DNA from: Succinatimonas sp. CAG:777
GTDB taxonomy: Bacteria > Pseudomonadota > Gammaproteobacteria > Enterobacterales > Succinivibrionaceae
Length of the DNA: 64,000 nucleotides
Assembly (NCBI GenBank): GCA_000431835.1
Contig: HF987947.1
Location: forward strand, 5,492-69,491
Direction: 5' to 3'
Shown: positions 45,261-54,390 of the stretch, one piece after another
How positions within the stretch are numbered: the stretch's first letter is position 1
Layout: each line of letters starts with the position of its first letter
Notes under the pieces: generated by a model
Told to the model about the DNA's origin: nothing
Seen by the model: the letters and a program-made list of their open reading frames with translations, nothing else
Databases searched by the model: none
Translations under genes and position numbers: made by a program

Positions 45261-45791
45261 ATGACTGTAAAGAACGGAAATTACAAGAAAGTATTAGATG
45301 ATTTAACCAAAGCAGGTGTTACTGAGAATCAATTCTCATGGTTCTCTTTAATGGTCGGTGTGCTTGCTAAAGGCGTTGAACCAGGTAGTAGGATCTTTAT
45401 CAGTGTCTTCTCAAACCTTTTAAATGATGGTCAGCCTTTGCCTGGTGCACTAGTTGCTACTCTGACTAATCTTGCTATGGATACTAAAGAGAAATTAGAA
45501 AATGCTGATCAGGATTTATTTGCAATGCCTGACGACTCTTATGAAAAGCAAGACCGATTAAAGACATTAGCTGACTTATCTTATGGTTTGAGCTTAGGTC
45601 TTACAGTAAATGCCAAAGACGGTTCATTAGAAAAGATCTCCGATCGTGAAGTTTTAGGAGATCTCAATACAATTTCTGAAGTTGCTAAAGTTGACGTTGA
45701 AGCTGAGCTTGATGAAGATGATCTTGATAATGTACTTGAATTTATGATTGATGTTGCCACCAAGAATTATCAAATTCACTCAAAGGAATAA
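45261..45791 (+). CDS. YgfB/YecA family protein (UPF0149)
   Basis: The 176-residue acidic protein resembles YgfB. It has a helical N-terminus (FSWFSLMVGVLAKGVEPGS), a loop of the FAMPDDS type, DLSYGLSLGLTVNAKDGSL and a C-terminal LDEDDLDNVLEFMIDVAT. The function is unknown in general, although Pseudomonas YgfB is linked to antibiotic-response control. It is alone, with a 5' leader of more than 100 bp. A TATAAT at 45137-45142 may serve as its -10 box, but no good -35 pairs with it. A strong terminator follows. Confidence 0.7.
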   Translation: MTVKNGNYKKVLDDLTKAGVTENQFSWFSLMVGVLAKGVEPGSRIFISVFSNLLNDGQPLPGALVATLTNLAMDTKEKLENADQDLFAMPDDSYEKQDRLKTLADLSYGLSLGLTVNAKDGSLEKISDREVLGDLNTISEVAKVDVEAELDEDDLDNVLEFMIDVATKNYQIHSKE

Positions 45792-45807
45792 ACTACACCG
45801 AATCTAT

Positions 45808-45835
45808 AAAAAGAGCCTCGATAGAGGCTCTTTTT
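45808..45835. terminator. Bidirectional intrinsic terminator between the YgfB-like gene and uvrB
   Basis: A perfect 12-bp stem, AAAAAGAGCCTC / GAGGCTCTTTTT, with loop GATA. Poly-T ends on both strands suit the convergent genes. Confidence 0.9.
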
Positions 45836-45854
45836 ATATCTGTTGATACTATTA

Positions 45855-47894
45855 CTAATCCTCAATTCCAGGCATTAAAAGCAAAGCCTGTTTTAAGTCA
45901 TTGATTTCATCACGAACAGAGGCTGCCTCTTCGAACTTCAAATCACGGGCATATTTAGTCATAGAGGCTGTAAGCTCATCAATTCTCTTGGTAATTTCTT
46001 TAGCACTCATGTGAGAGACATTATTCTTCTTCTCCCACTCCTTACGAGAAATAGGCTTCTTGCGAGGTTCATCAGGAACTTTAAAGGAATCAGTATCACG
46101 CAGAGCCACTTCCATAATATCAACAATCTTTTTCTTGATTTGTTGTGGAGTGATGCCGTGTTCTTTATTGTATTTTTCCTGGATTTCACGTCTTTTGGCG
46201 GTAACCTCAATGGTCTCTTTCATAGAATCGGTTATCTTATCAGCATAGAAGATAGCTTTTCCATTGACGTTACGGGCAGCTCGACCTACGGTCTGAATTA
46301 AAGAACGGGCTGAACGCAAAAAACCTTCTTTATCAGCATCTAAAATTGCAACTAAGGAGACTTCAGGCATATCAAGACCTTCTCTTAATAAGTTAATACC
46401 TACTAAAGCATCAAACTCACCTAATCTAAGATCACGGATAATATCCATTCTCTCTACAGCATCAATATCAGAGTGAAGATACCTTACTCTAATATCATGC
46501 TCGCTTAAGTATGCTGTAAGCTCTTCAGCCATCTTCTTAGTTAAAGTGGTGATTAAAACTCTTTCATTGCGTTTTGCACACGCTCTAATCTCACTCATGA
46601 CATCATCGACCTGAGTTGCTACAGGACGCACTTCAATAATAGGATCTAAAAGACCTGTAGGTCTGATGATCTGTTCTACAACCTGACTTGATTCTTTTAT
46701 CTCTAGCTCTGCTGGAGTTGCAGAAACATATAATGTTCTAGGTTGCAGAGCTTTAAACTCTTCAAATTTTAAAGGACGGTTGTCATAAGCTGATGGTAAT
46801 CTAAAACCAAAGTTAACTAAGCTTTCTTTTCTTGAATGGTCACCTTTATACATAGCGCCAATTTGTGGCACTGTCACATGAGACTCATCGATGATTAAAA
46901 GACCGTCTTTTGGTAAATAATCAAACAGACAAGGTGGCGGATCACCTTCTTTTCTACCGGTTAGATATCTTGAATAGTTCTCAATACCAGAGCAGTAACC
47001 TAATTCATTGATCATCTCAATATCATAGGAAGTTCTCTCGCGGATACGCTGCTCTTCTAATAATTTATTGTTCTCTAAAAAATACTGGCATCTGTCATTT
47101 AACTCATCTTTTATCTGCTCTACAGCATGATCAAGAATATTCTTTGGAGTTACATAGTGAGTTTTTGGAAAGATTGTGGTTCTGGCTAACTTTTGGAAAG
47201 TCTCACCTGTTAGAGGATCAAAGGTTTTAATAGACTCGATCTCATCATCAAATAATTCTAGTCGCACAGCATATCCATCAGAGTCAGATGGATAGATATC
47301 AATCACATCTCCCCTTACTCTAAAGGTAGAACGGGCAAAACCTAAATCATTTCTTGTATATTGAAGATCTGACAGACGTTTTGTGATCTGCTCTTGAGTT
47401 ATCTGTTCACCAACAGATACATGCAGCATCATCTTTAAATAAGTTTCAGGTTCACCTAAGCCGTAAATAGCTGATACAGAACAAACTACAATAACATCTT
47501 TACGCTCCATCAGAGCCTTAGTTGCAGAAAGACGCATCTGATCGATGTGATCGTTTACCTTAGCATCCTTTTCGATAAAGGTATCAGATGAAGGAACATA
47601 AGCTTCTGGCTGATAATAATCATAGTATGAGACAAAGTACTCAACAGCATTTTCTGGGAAGAACTCTTTCATCTCACCGTAAAGCTGAGCTGCTAAGGTT
47701 TTATTGTGAGATAGGATCATGGTAGGCTTGTTAAGCTTTGCAATGACATTTGCCATGGTAAAAGTCTTACCAGATCCGGTTACACCTAACAGAGTTTGAA
47801 ATTTATCTCCTTGGTTAAAACCATTAACCAAGGATTCTATAGCTTCAGGCTGATCGCCTGTAGGCTTATATTGAGAATGTAATTTAAAATTCAT
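45855..47894 (-). CDS. uvrB: UvrABC excinuclease subunit B
   Basis: The 679-residue helicase-like DNA repair protein has Walker [13 protein letters not shown], the beta-hairpin [25 protein letters not shown] (motif II) and QTVGRAARN (motif VI). A C-terminal UVR domain (about 635-670; [24 protein letters not shown]) binds UvrC. Length matches E. coli UvrB (673). I saw no LexA-type CTGT-N8-ACAG box in the 90 bp upstream, so SOS control is not evident. Confidence 0.96.
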   Translation of the reverse strand: MNFKLHSQYKPTGDQPEAIESLVNGFNQGDKFQTLLGVTGSGKTFTMANVIAKLNKPTMILSHNKTLAAQLYGEMKEFFPENAVEYFVSYYDYYQPEAYVPSSDTFIEKDAKVNDHIDQMRLSATKALMERKDVIVVCSVSAIYGLGEPETYLKMMLHVSVGEQITQEQITKRLSDLQYTRNDLGFARSTFRVRGDVIDIYPSDSDGYAVRLELFDDEIESIKTFDPLTGETFQKLARTTIFPKTHYVTPKNILDHAVEQIKDELNDRCQYFLENNKLLEEQRIRERTSYDIEMINELGYCSGIENYSRYLTGRKEGDPPPCLFDYLPKDGLLIIDESHVTVPQIGAMYKGDHSRKESLVNFGFRLPSAYDNRPLKFEEFKALQPRTLYVSATPAELEIKESSQVVEQIIRPTGLLDPIIEVRPVATQVDDVMSEIRACAKRNERVLITTLTKKMAEELTAYLSEHDIRVRYLHSDIDAVERMDIIRDLRLGEFDALVGINLLREGLDMPEVSLVAILDADKEGFLRSARSLIQTVGRAARNVNGKAIFYADKITDSMKETIEVTAKRREIQEKYNKEHGITPQQIKKKIVDIMEVALRDTDSFKVPDEPRKKPISRKEWEKKNNVSHMSAKEITKRIDELTASMTKYARDLKFEEAASVRDEINDLKQALLLMPGIED

Positions 47895-48106
47895 ATGTCA
47901 AAAGCAAACGGAAGACAAACTGATTATAGTTCTCATGTTAGCAAATGGAATTCCACTTGCAATCACATATCTGAAAAATCCTATAAAATAATCAATAACA
48001 ATCTTCACTAAAGCTCTATACTTTATAGTGAACTTGTTGATAGATAAAGGTTCAAGGCTATTTAGTCAGAATAACTAAACTTCACGTTAGTAAATGTAGA
48101 GTAAAG

Positions 48107-48134
48107 CAAGATAGATTAATCAAGATAGATTAAT
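48107..48134. repeat. Tandem 14-bp direct repeat upstream of the bcs operon
   Basis: CAAGATAGATTAAT occurs twice, head to tail, about 165 bp before the bcs promoter. It could be a regulator site or a replication-slippage duplication. Confidence 0.6.
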
Positions 48135-48298
48135 ATTGTGGAACCGTATTCATTGAGATAAAAATCACATTATTAACAAGACAAAACAAAATTAATGTGA
48201 TCAATAGTCAAAGTTTATAGTAAATTACGCAACACAATAGAGAATGGACTTTTGTTTTGATATTTGCGATGCGTAAATTGTGCCATTTTCATATAGCA

Positions 48299-48327
48299 TT
48301 GTTTTATTGGTATAAAATTCATATAAA
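48299..48327 (+). promoter_or_regulatory. Candidate sigma-70 promoter of the bcs operon
   Basis: TTGTTT (48299-48304), a 17-bp spacer and TATAAA (48322-48327) lie about 80 bp before the first ORF of the operon. The next strong promoter-like sequence in this direction is at the window's end, so this probably drives the whole operon. Confidence 0.5.
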
Positions 48328-48405
48328 ACAAGGCAATAACAGTAAAGTTACAACGTTAATAAAGTTATTCTCTTAATATAAGAAAAAAAATATATATAAC
48401 AATCA

Positions 48406-48675
48406 ATGAATACACAAAACCGTCATTTAGAAATAAAGACCAAGCTTGCTGGATCTCAGACTCTTGAAGAGGAATTGTCGTTAAAAGAAAAGACTGATCC
48501 CAAACTTCTAGGTTCTTTTGACAAACTGTGTGCCCTGCCATGGGACATTGCAACTTTGTCTGTCTCAAATGATTGTATAATTTCTGACTATGTTGATTTT
48601 CACAGTGCAAACAAGGTGAATAATGCAAAAGCCAACTACCAGGAGCTTATTTCATCTTTGGGAAAATTGTTTTAG
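48406..48675 (+). CDS. Small protein of unknown function, in the bcsR position
   Basis: The 89-residue product has no signal peptide or membrane segment. It has a charged N-terminal half (KLAGSQTLEEELSLKEKT) and a C-terminal part LPWDIATLSVSNDCIISDYV followed by a short amphipathic helix (NYQELISSLGKLF). In E. coli the small BcsR precedes bcsQ and stabilises it. This protein is in that place and of similar size, but I cannot align it convincingly to BcsR. No Shine-Dalgarno precedes ATG 48406. It lies 10 bp before bcsQ. It may be a diverged BcsR or a lineage-specific regulator. Confidence 0.5.
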   Translation: MNTQNRHLEIKTKLAGSQTLEEELSLKEKTDPKLLGSFDKLCALPWDIATLSVSNDCIISDYVDFHSANKVNNAKANYQELISSLGKLF

Positions 48676-48685
48676 TTAGAAACAT

Positions 48686-49435
48686 ATGTATACAATAGTT
48701 TTACAAGGTTTAAATCACTTTACTGGAGTTAGTTCATTAGCTGCAGCTATGACTTATTCTTTGTCATTGCAGGGACTAAAGACAGTATGCATTGATGCTG
48801 ATAACAGTAGAAATTCAGTAAGTTCTTCCCTTTTATTTGGTCTTGAAAGACAAGATTACGGTTTTTTAAACGCCTTAAAAAACAATTCTTTTAATAAAGA
48901 CAATAACAATTTACTATTCAAATATTCAGAAAACGCTTATTTCATTCCTTTTGGAAATTCTGTTGAACTTATACAAACACCTGACAATTGTATATATACA
49001 GCAAACACTCTAATTAAAGCTCTTGATGCTTTTAAAGCTATCGATTTTGTAGTCATTGACGCCGGTAACAGAGAATCACAATTTGCTAAAGCCTTAGCTT
49101 CTATTTCAACTATGACGGTTACAGTCATTGAAGCAGAGCAAAATTCCTTAGTCAGATTGAACAGCATTGAAGTTCAAGACAATGAGTATTTTCTTGTAAA
49201 TAAGATTTTGGCCTCAAGTAAGATCATGAATGATGTATTCATGCTTATGAAAAAAAGCAAGGTTGGTAACTGTATTTTAAATTCTGCAATTGAATTGGAT
49301 GAATCAGTAATTGACGCCAACATGCATCAAGAACCATTCTCAAGATTTCTGCCAATAAGCGCCTCAACTAATGCCTTAGAGCGAGTACTCTTTGACATCA
49401 TTCTTATCTGTAAAAATGTAGGAGCAGAAGAATAA
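48686..49435 (+). CDS. bcsQ: BcsQ-like ParA/MinD-family protein with degenerate P-loop
   Basis: The 249-residue protein matches BcsQ/YhjQ over its length: LQGLNHFTGVSSLAAAM, VCIDADNSRNSV, DFVVIDAGNRESQFAKAL, VTVIEAEQNSLVRL. In E. coli, BcsQ is needed for cellulose production and joins the inner-membrane Bcs complex. At the P-loop, where E. coli has GVRGGVGTTT, this protein has GLNHFTGVSS, so the glycine-rich loop is degenerate and no Lys is present. It may not hydrolyse ATP. The last base of its stop codon is the first base of bcsA ATG. Confidence 0.75.
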   Translation: MYTIVLQGLNHFTGVSSLAAAMTYSLSLQGLKTVCIDADNSRNSVSSSLLFGLERQDYGFLNALKNNSFNKDNNNLLFKYSENAYFIPFGNSVELIQTPDNCIYTANTLIKALDAFKAIDFVVIDAGNRESQFAKALASISTMTVTVIEAEQNSLVRLNSIEVQDNEYFLVNKILASSKIMNDVFMLMKKSKVGNCILNSAIELDESVIDANMHQEPFSRFLPISASTNALERVLFDIILICKNVGAEE

Positions 49436-52065
49436 TGTTACAAAGGGTTAGAGATGAGGCTATAAATCCTCTTGATTTATATGACAGCTGGAGGCTGAAC
49501 GGTGCTAAGAAAATCACCTGTTTAGTAAATTTCTTCTTTCTAACTCTTGTGTTAGCAATTCTCCCTGTAGAGAACAGATACTATAAAAATTTAAGACAGC
49601 ACTTTTATTTCTTTTATCCTCAAATTCAAAGAAACAGACCTAAGTTATTAGATCCTCTAAGAATACTTATTCAAACTGTATTTTTACTTTTTGTAAGATT
49701 TGATCCTAAAAAAGGACAGCGCAGTGCTCAAGCTGTCAACGTGCTGATTGAATTTTTTAGAAAGTACATAGGAGAGCCTGTACTTAAAAAGGTTACCAGA
49801 CTCACTGTAAAAGTTGACGATAGAGCAAATTCTAAAAAAGGCATTCTTTTGAATAAAAAGAATTATGTACTTTTAAGAGTTTTACTCGTAGGCTCACTAT
49901 TGAGCTGTATCCTTGCTGTAACACAGCCTTTTGATGTTACTTATCAGTTAATCTTCGTGGGACTGATGTGGCTTTTGGCGGTTCTTTTAAAGCCAGTAAA
50001 GAATAATGTCGCCCTGATGTTGCTGATTTTTATCTCAATCATCATTTCAACTCGTTACATCTACTGGCGTATTACCAAAACTGTACTGCTCACAGATCCT
50101 GTAACTGCAGTATGCGCGCTCTTACTGTTAGCTGCCGAAATCTATGCCTATATAGTCTTGGTTTTATCCTATTTTCAGGTATGTTGGGTCTTAGACAGAA
50201 AACCATATCCCCTGCCCAAAGATACCAGTCTATGGCCTACTGTGGATATTTTTATACCAAGCTACAATGAACCTCTTGAAGTAGTAAAACCTTGTCTTTT
50301 AGCAGCACTTGATCTTGACTGGCCTCAGGATAAGTTAAAAGTGCATATGCTAGATGACGGTACCAGAAAAGATTTTGAAAATTACTGCAAAGAAATTGGT
50401 GTTAACTACATCATAAGAAAAGAGCATAACCATGCAAAAGCCGGTAACATCAACCATGCTTTGACCGTAACTAATGGTGAGATTATCGCCATCTTTGACT
50501 GTGACCACGTACCTACAAGGGCTTTCTTACAGATGACTGTAGGTTGGATGGTTCATGATCAGAAGATAGCTTTAGTGCAAACACCTCACCACTTTTATTC
50601 TGATGATCCTTTTGAAAAGAACCTTTCAATTAAGGGTGATGTTCCAGCTGAAAATTCACTCTTCCATGACTTCATTCAAAAAGGTAATGATACCTGGAAC
50701 GCAACCATGTTCTGTGGTTCGTGTGCCATCATCAGACGTAAGCCATTAGAAGAGATTGGTGGTATTGCAGTAGAAACTGTTACTGAAGATGCTCATACCT
50801 CATTAAGATTAAACAGAAAAGGTTATTCATCAGCTTTTATTAGTATGCCTTTAGCAGCTGGTCTTGCAACCGAGTCACTTGCCGATCACATCAATCAGCG
50901 TATTCGATGGGCTCGTGGTATGGTACAGATCTTTAGAATTGATAATCCTCTGTTTGGTAAAGGACTTACCATTCCACAGCGTATCTGCTTTGCTAATGCG
51001 ATGATCCACTTCTTACATGGACTGCCTCGTATTATCTTCTTGTTAGCGCCTCTACCATTTCTGTTCTTTAATGTATACGTAATTTTCGCCTCAGGTCTTA
51101 TGATCTTTGCTTACGTGTTACCACATATGGTTCACTCAACCATTACCAATCAAAAGATTCAAGATAACAAGCGCTTCTATTTCTGGGGTGTTATCTATGA
51201 GACGATTTTGTCCTGGTACATCACTGTACCTACCCTTGTGGCTTTAATTTCACCTAAACACGGAAAATTTAACGTAACAGCTAAAGGCGAATCCAATGAG
51301 GAAACCTATTTTGACTGGACCGTGTCAAAGTCATATATCTTTTTGATTATTTTAAACTTTGCAGGTCTCATCTACGGTTTTTACAGAATTGCAACCGATC
51401 CTTATGCAGAGGTATGGATCATTCTTATCAATATTGCTTGGGTTTGCTATAACCTCTTAGTTTTAGGTGCAGCATCTGCTGTAGCATTAGAGAAAAAACA
51501 GGTAAGAAGTTCTCCTCGTGTAGCTTGCAACATTAGAGCACAGCTAGAGCTTAAAAATGAGAACTCTATTTCTGTTGTAATTACAGATTTCTCAAAAGAA
51601 GGTCTTGGAATCAAACTTCCTACACCTAACTTAGATGGCAAGTCTGTAGCAGATCTCCTATATTTAGATATGCCCTTGCATATCACCATCGCTAATGCTG
51701 GTATAAGATACCGCTTTATAGGAACGGTGCGTTTCTTTAACAAAAGCAAAATTGGTTTGAAGCTGCATTTAAACGGCTTAAAAGAGAACATCGAATATAT
51801 TAGAACCACTTTTGCCTGTGCTGACAGATGGTCACACAGCTTTGAAAATTTACATCAGGATGGATTACTGCATGGTATCCATACCTTGGTTAAATTCGGC
51901 CTGAACGGCTATTTAAAAATGATAAAAAATGCTCCTCCTGTTTTCAGAGAGGTGCTTTTTGTGATTGTGCGCTCAATGCTTTTTGTCTTCAGTCTGTTAC
52001 CACAGCCACTTGATCTGACAAAAGATCTGCCATTGAACAGACAGCTTAACAAGACAGAGTGTTAA
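49435..52065 (+). CDS. bcsA: Cellulose synthase catalytic subunit BcsA
   Basis: The 876-residue inner-membrane GT2 glycosyltransferase polymerises UDP-glucose and threads the chain out. It shows VDIFIPSYNEPLEVV, the UDP/metal motifs LDDGTRK and FDCDHVP, TMFCGSCAII, the catalytic-base TED in VTEDAHT and QRIRWARGM (QxxRW). These are flanked by membrane segments on both sides. A PilZ domain follows (about 680-790) with RSSPR and DFSKEGLG, the c-di-GMP-binding RxxxR and D/NxSxxG motifs, so synthesis should be activated by c-di-GMP. The N-terminal about 130 residues contain one hydrophobic segment and resemble the E. coli-type extension. Confidence 0.95.
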   Translation: MLQRVRDEAINPLDLYDSWRLNGAKKITCLVNFFFLTLVLAILPVENRYYKNLRQHFYFFYPQIQRNRPKLLDPLRILIQTVFLLFVRFDPKKGQRSAQAVNVLIEFFRKYIGEPVLKKVTRLTVKVDDRANSKKGILLNKKNYVLLRVLLVGSLLSCILAVTQPFDVTYQLIFVGLMWLLAVLLKPVKNNVALMLLIFISIIISTRYIYWRITKTVLLTDPVTAVCALLLLAAEIYAYIVLVLSYFQVCWVLDRKPYPLPKDTSLWPTVDIFIPSYNEPLEVVKPCLLAALDLDWPQDKLKVHMLDDGTRKDFENYCKEIGVNYIIRKEHNHAKAGNINHALTVTNGEIIAIFDCDHVPTRAFLQMTVGWMVHDQKIALVQTPHHFYSDDPFEKNLSIKGDVPAENSLFHDFIQKGNDTWNATMFCGSCAIIRRKPLEEIGGIAVETVTEDAHTSLRLNRKGYSSAFISMPLAAGLATESLADHINQRIRWARGMVQIFRIDNPLFGKGLTIPQRICFANAMIHFLHGLPRIIFLLAPLPFLFFNVYVIFASGLMIFAYVLPHMVHSTITNQKIQDNKRFYFWGVIYETILSWYITVPTLVALISPKHGKFNVTAKGESNEETYFDWTVSKSYIFLIILNFAGLIYGFYRIATDPYAEVWIILINIAWVCYNLLVLGAASAVALEKKQVRSSPRVACNIRAQLELKNENSISVVITDFSKEGLGIKLPTPNLDGKSVADLLYLDMPLHITIANAGIRYRFIGTVRFFNKSKIGLKLHLNGLKENIEYIRTTFACADRWSHSFENLHQDGLLHGIHTLVKFGLNGYLKMIKNAPPVFREVLFVIVRSMLFVFSLLPQPLDLTKDLPLNRQLNKTEC

Positions 52066-52075
52066 CGGAGTACTT

Positions 52076-54379
52076 ATGCTATCTAAATCTTATAAGTTAG
52101 TAACAGCACTATTACTTGCAACCTATGTAACTACTGGTGCTTATGCAGCTGACAAAGTAAAAAAAGAAGAGTCTAAAGAAGCTATTACAGTTGAAAACGT
52201 TACTCCAGTAAGAATTGAATCAATTCCTAGCACTGTAACCAACTACCCTTTATCAAGTCTTGACTGGGTTGATCCTAGCGGTGGCTTAGGTCTATCAGGT
52301 GTTACCCCTAAAAGAAGCGTGCATTTTTCAATTAAGAAAGATGAGTTAATCACTGACTCAGCTCTGCTTCTGTACTACACTCCATCTCCATCTTTAATTC
52401 CTGTAAGATCACAGCTAAATGTTTACCTAAATGGTCTTTTAGTAAAAACTCTGCCAATTGAAAAAGTTGATTTAGGTAATAAGGTAGAAAAGGAAATACC
52501 TCTTGATCCTCGAGCTATTGGAGACGACAACATCATTGAATTTGAGTTTATAGGTCACTATACGGATATCTGCGAAAACCCAGTAGACTCAACCTTATGG
52601 TTAAACATCGGTGCAGCTTCAAACTTAAGATTAAACAAGCAAAAACTACATATTGCTAATGATTTAGCTAACTTTCCTGTACCTTTCTTTAATATAACTA
52701 CCTCAGATAAAACTGTACTGCCAATTGTATTTGCAACAGTTCCTGATGAAAGCACAATTAAGGCTGCTTCAATCGTAAGTTCATATGGTGGTGTACTCAC
52801 CAAGTGGAGAGGTATTGATTACCCTGTTTTTATTAACAGTCTACCTGATGATGGCAATGCTATTGTCTTTATAACTAATGACAATCGCCCATATTTCCTG
52901 CAGGAATATCCAAAGACTGATGTTCCTGCAATTGAAATGGCAGATATTCCTTCAACACTTACAGGCAAGATGCTGATTGTTTCAGCTCCTGATTCTGAAG
53001 GACTAGTAACTGCAGCAAAAGCTTTAGCAATGGGTAACGTTCTTTTCAACGGTCCTTTGAGTAAGATTTTAGAATATAAGGAAATTGAAAAGAGAAAACC
53101 TTATGATGCACCAAACTGGATTGATACTTCAAAAAAGGTAACCTTTGGCTCTCTTGCTACCTATGACGAACAATTAAGTTCACAGGGCTTTAAACCTATA
53201 CCTATTAACTTAGAGCTGAACTTACCACCAGATCTGTACTTTGTGAATGGTTCAAGAATTGATATGAACCTTCTGTATAAGTACTCTAAGCCATCTCCTT
53301 TAGGAATGTCTCAGTTAAGATTCTTAGTTAATGATCATTTACTAAGATCATACCCATTAAAACCAGAAAATGAGTCTGATGTCATTACTGAGAATATGCC
53401 TCTTTTAGGCACATTAAACTTGTTTACCAAGTCAAAGGTTGAAACTTCATTCTTAAAACCAATGAACAAGTTAACTTTTGATTTTAATTACTCAATGCTC
53501 TACACCTCAAAGGTTAACGAGTGTACTACTCAGTTACCTATTCCAAATCGTGTAGAAATTGATCCTGCTTCAAACATAGATTTCTCAGGCTTATATCACT
53601 TTACTTTAATGCCAAATCTAGAGTTGTTCTGGAAGAGTGGTTACCCATTCTCAATCTATGCTGATTTACAGGAAACTGCAGCTGTAATCACCACTCCAGC
53701 TGATACTAGTGATTTATGCGCTCTATTCAATACATTAGGCAGAATTGGCGCTCAGTTAGGCTTCAGTTCAACTAATATTGAAATTGTTACCGATATTTCA
53801 GAAAAAACTGAAGACAGACTTGCCCTTAAAGATATTTTAGTGATAGGTCAGGTGCCAGATTTCTTAAAGACTGATGATAATGCAACCTTAGTGTTAAATA
53901 AGACTCGTCAGGCAATTTCAACCTCATTTAACAATCAGATGCCTAACAGTTTTTCTAGTGAAAAGAGAGATGTTACCCAAAAGATGACTGCTCAAAGCTC
54001 TGAAGGTTTAGGTGCAATTATTTCATTCAGATCACCGCTTAACAAAGATAAGACTGTAGTTGCAATTCTCTCTGACAGTCCATCCGGTATGGAAATTGTA
54101 AATGAGAACCTTATTCTAAATGCCTCATCTAGTGAAGCTCGTGGATCTATTACCCTCTTTAAAGAAGACAGAAGCAGAAGCTTTGATGTTGGTGAAAGCT
54201 ATTATGTAGGTGATTTACCTTGGTATCAGCGTGTGTACTACGTAATGCTTGATAATCCTTGGATGTTGATGATTTTGTCACTATTCAGCTCAGTAGTATT
54301 CTGTATAATCTGCTATAAGGTTTTAAAGAGAATTCAAAAGGCAAGATTATTAAAGAAGTCACAGAGAAAGGCCCAATAA
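52076..54379 (+). CDS. bcsB: Cellulose synthase periplasmic subunit BcsB
   Basis: The 767-residue protein has a signal peptide (cleavage probably after GAYA, residue 24), tandem carbohydrate-binding-like and flavodoxin-like regions and one C-terminal transmembrane anchor (about 725-750). BcsB-like sequence includes GGLGLSGVTPKRSVHFSIKKDEL (two parts) and VDSTLWLNIGAAS. BcsB receives the chain from BcsA in the periplasm and is essential for its activity. It starts 10 bp after bcsA. Confidence 0.92.
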   Translation: MLSKSYKLVTALLLATYVTTGAYAADKVKKEESKEAITVENVTPVRIESIPSTVTNYPLSSLDWVDPSGGLGLSGVTPKRSVHFSIKKDELITDSALLLYYTPSPSLIPVRSQLNVYLNGLLVKTLPIEKVDLGNKVEKEIPLDPRAIGDDNIIEFEFIGHYTDICENPVDSTLWLNIGAASNLRLNKQKLHIANDLANFPVPFFNITTSDKTVLPIVFATVPDESTIKAASIVSSYGGVLTKWRGIDYPVFINSLPDDGNAIVFITNDNRPYFLQEYPKTDVPAIEMADIPSTLTGKMLIVSAPDSEGLVTAAKALAMGNVLFNGPLSKILEYKEIEKRKPYDAPNWIDTSKKVTFGSLATYDEQLSSQGFKPIPINLELNLPPDLYFVNGSRIDMNLLYKYSKPSPLGMSQLRFLVNDHLLRSYPLKPENESDVITENMPLLGTLNLFTKSKVETSFLKPMNKLTFDFNYSMLYTSKVNECTTQLPIPNRVEIDPASNIDFSGLYHFTLMPNLELFWKSGYPFSIYADLQETAAVITTPADTSDLCALFNTLGRIGAQLGFSSTNIEIVTDISEKTEDRLALKDILVIGQVPDFLKTDDNATLVLNKTRQAISTSFNNQMPNSFSSEKRDVTQKMTAQSSEGLGAIISFRSPLNKDKTVVAILSDSPSGMEIVNENLILNASSSEARGSITLFKEDRSRSFDVGESYYVGDLPWYQRVYYVMLDNPWMLMILSLFSSVVFCIICYKVLKRIQKARLLKKSQRKAQ

Positions 54380-54390
54380 GGACACAAGTT

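Larger units (their letters stand above)
47895..48405. other. 510-bp AT-rich region between divergent uvrB and the bcs operon
   Basis: No coding sequence is supported. It holds a perfect 14-bp tandem repeat at 48107-48134, an imperfect inverted pair around ATTACGCA (near 48222) and TGCGTAAATT (near 48272), and a sigma-70-type promoter at 48299-48327. The uvrB promoter should lie near its left end. Confidence 0.5.
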
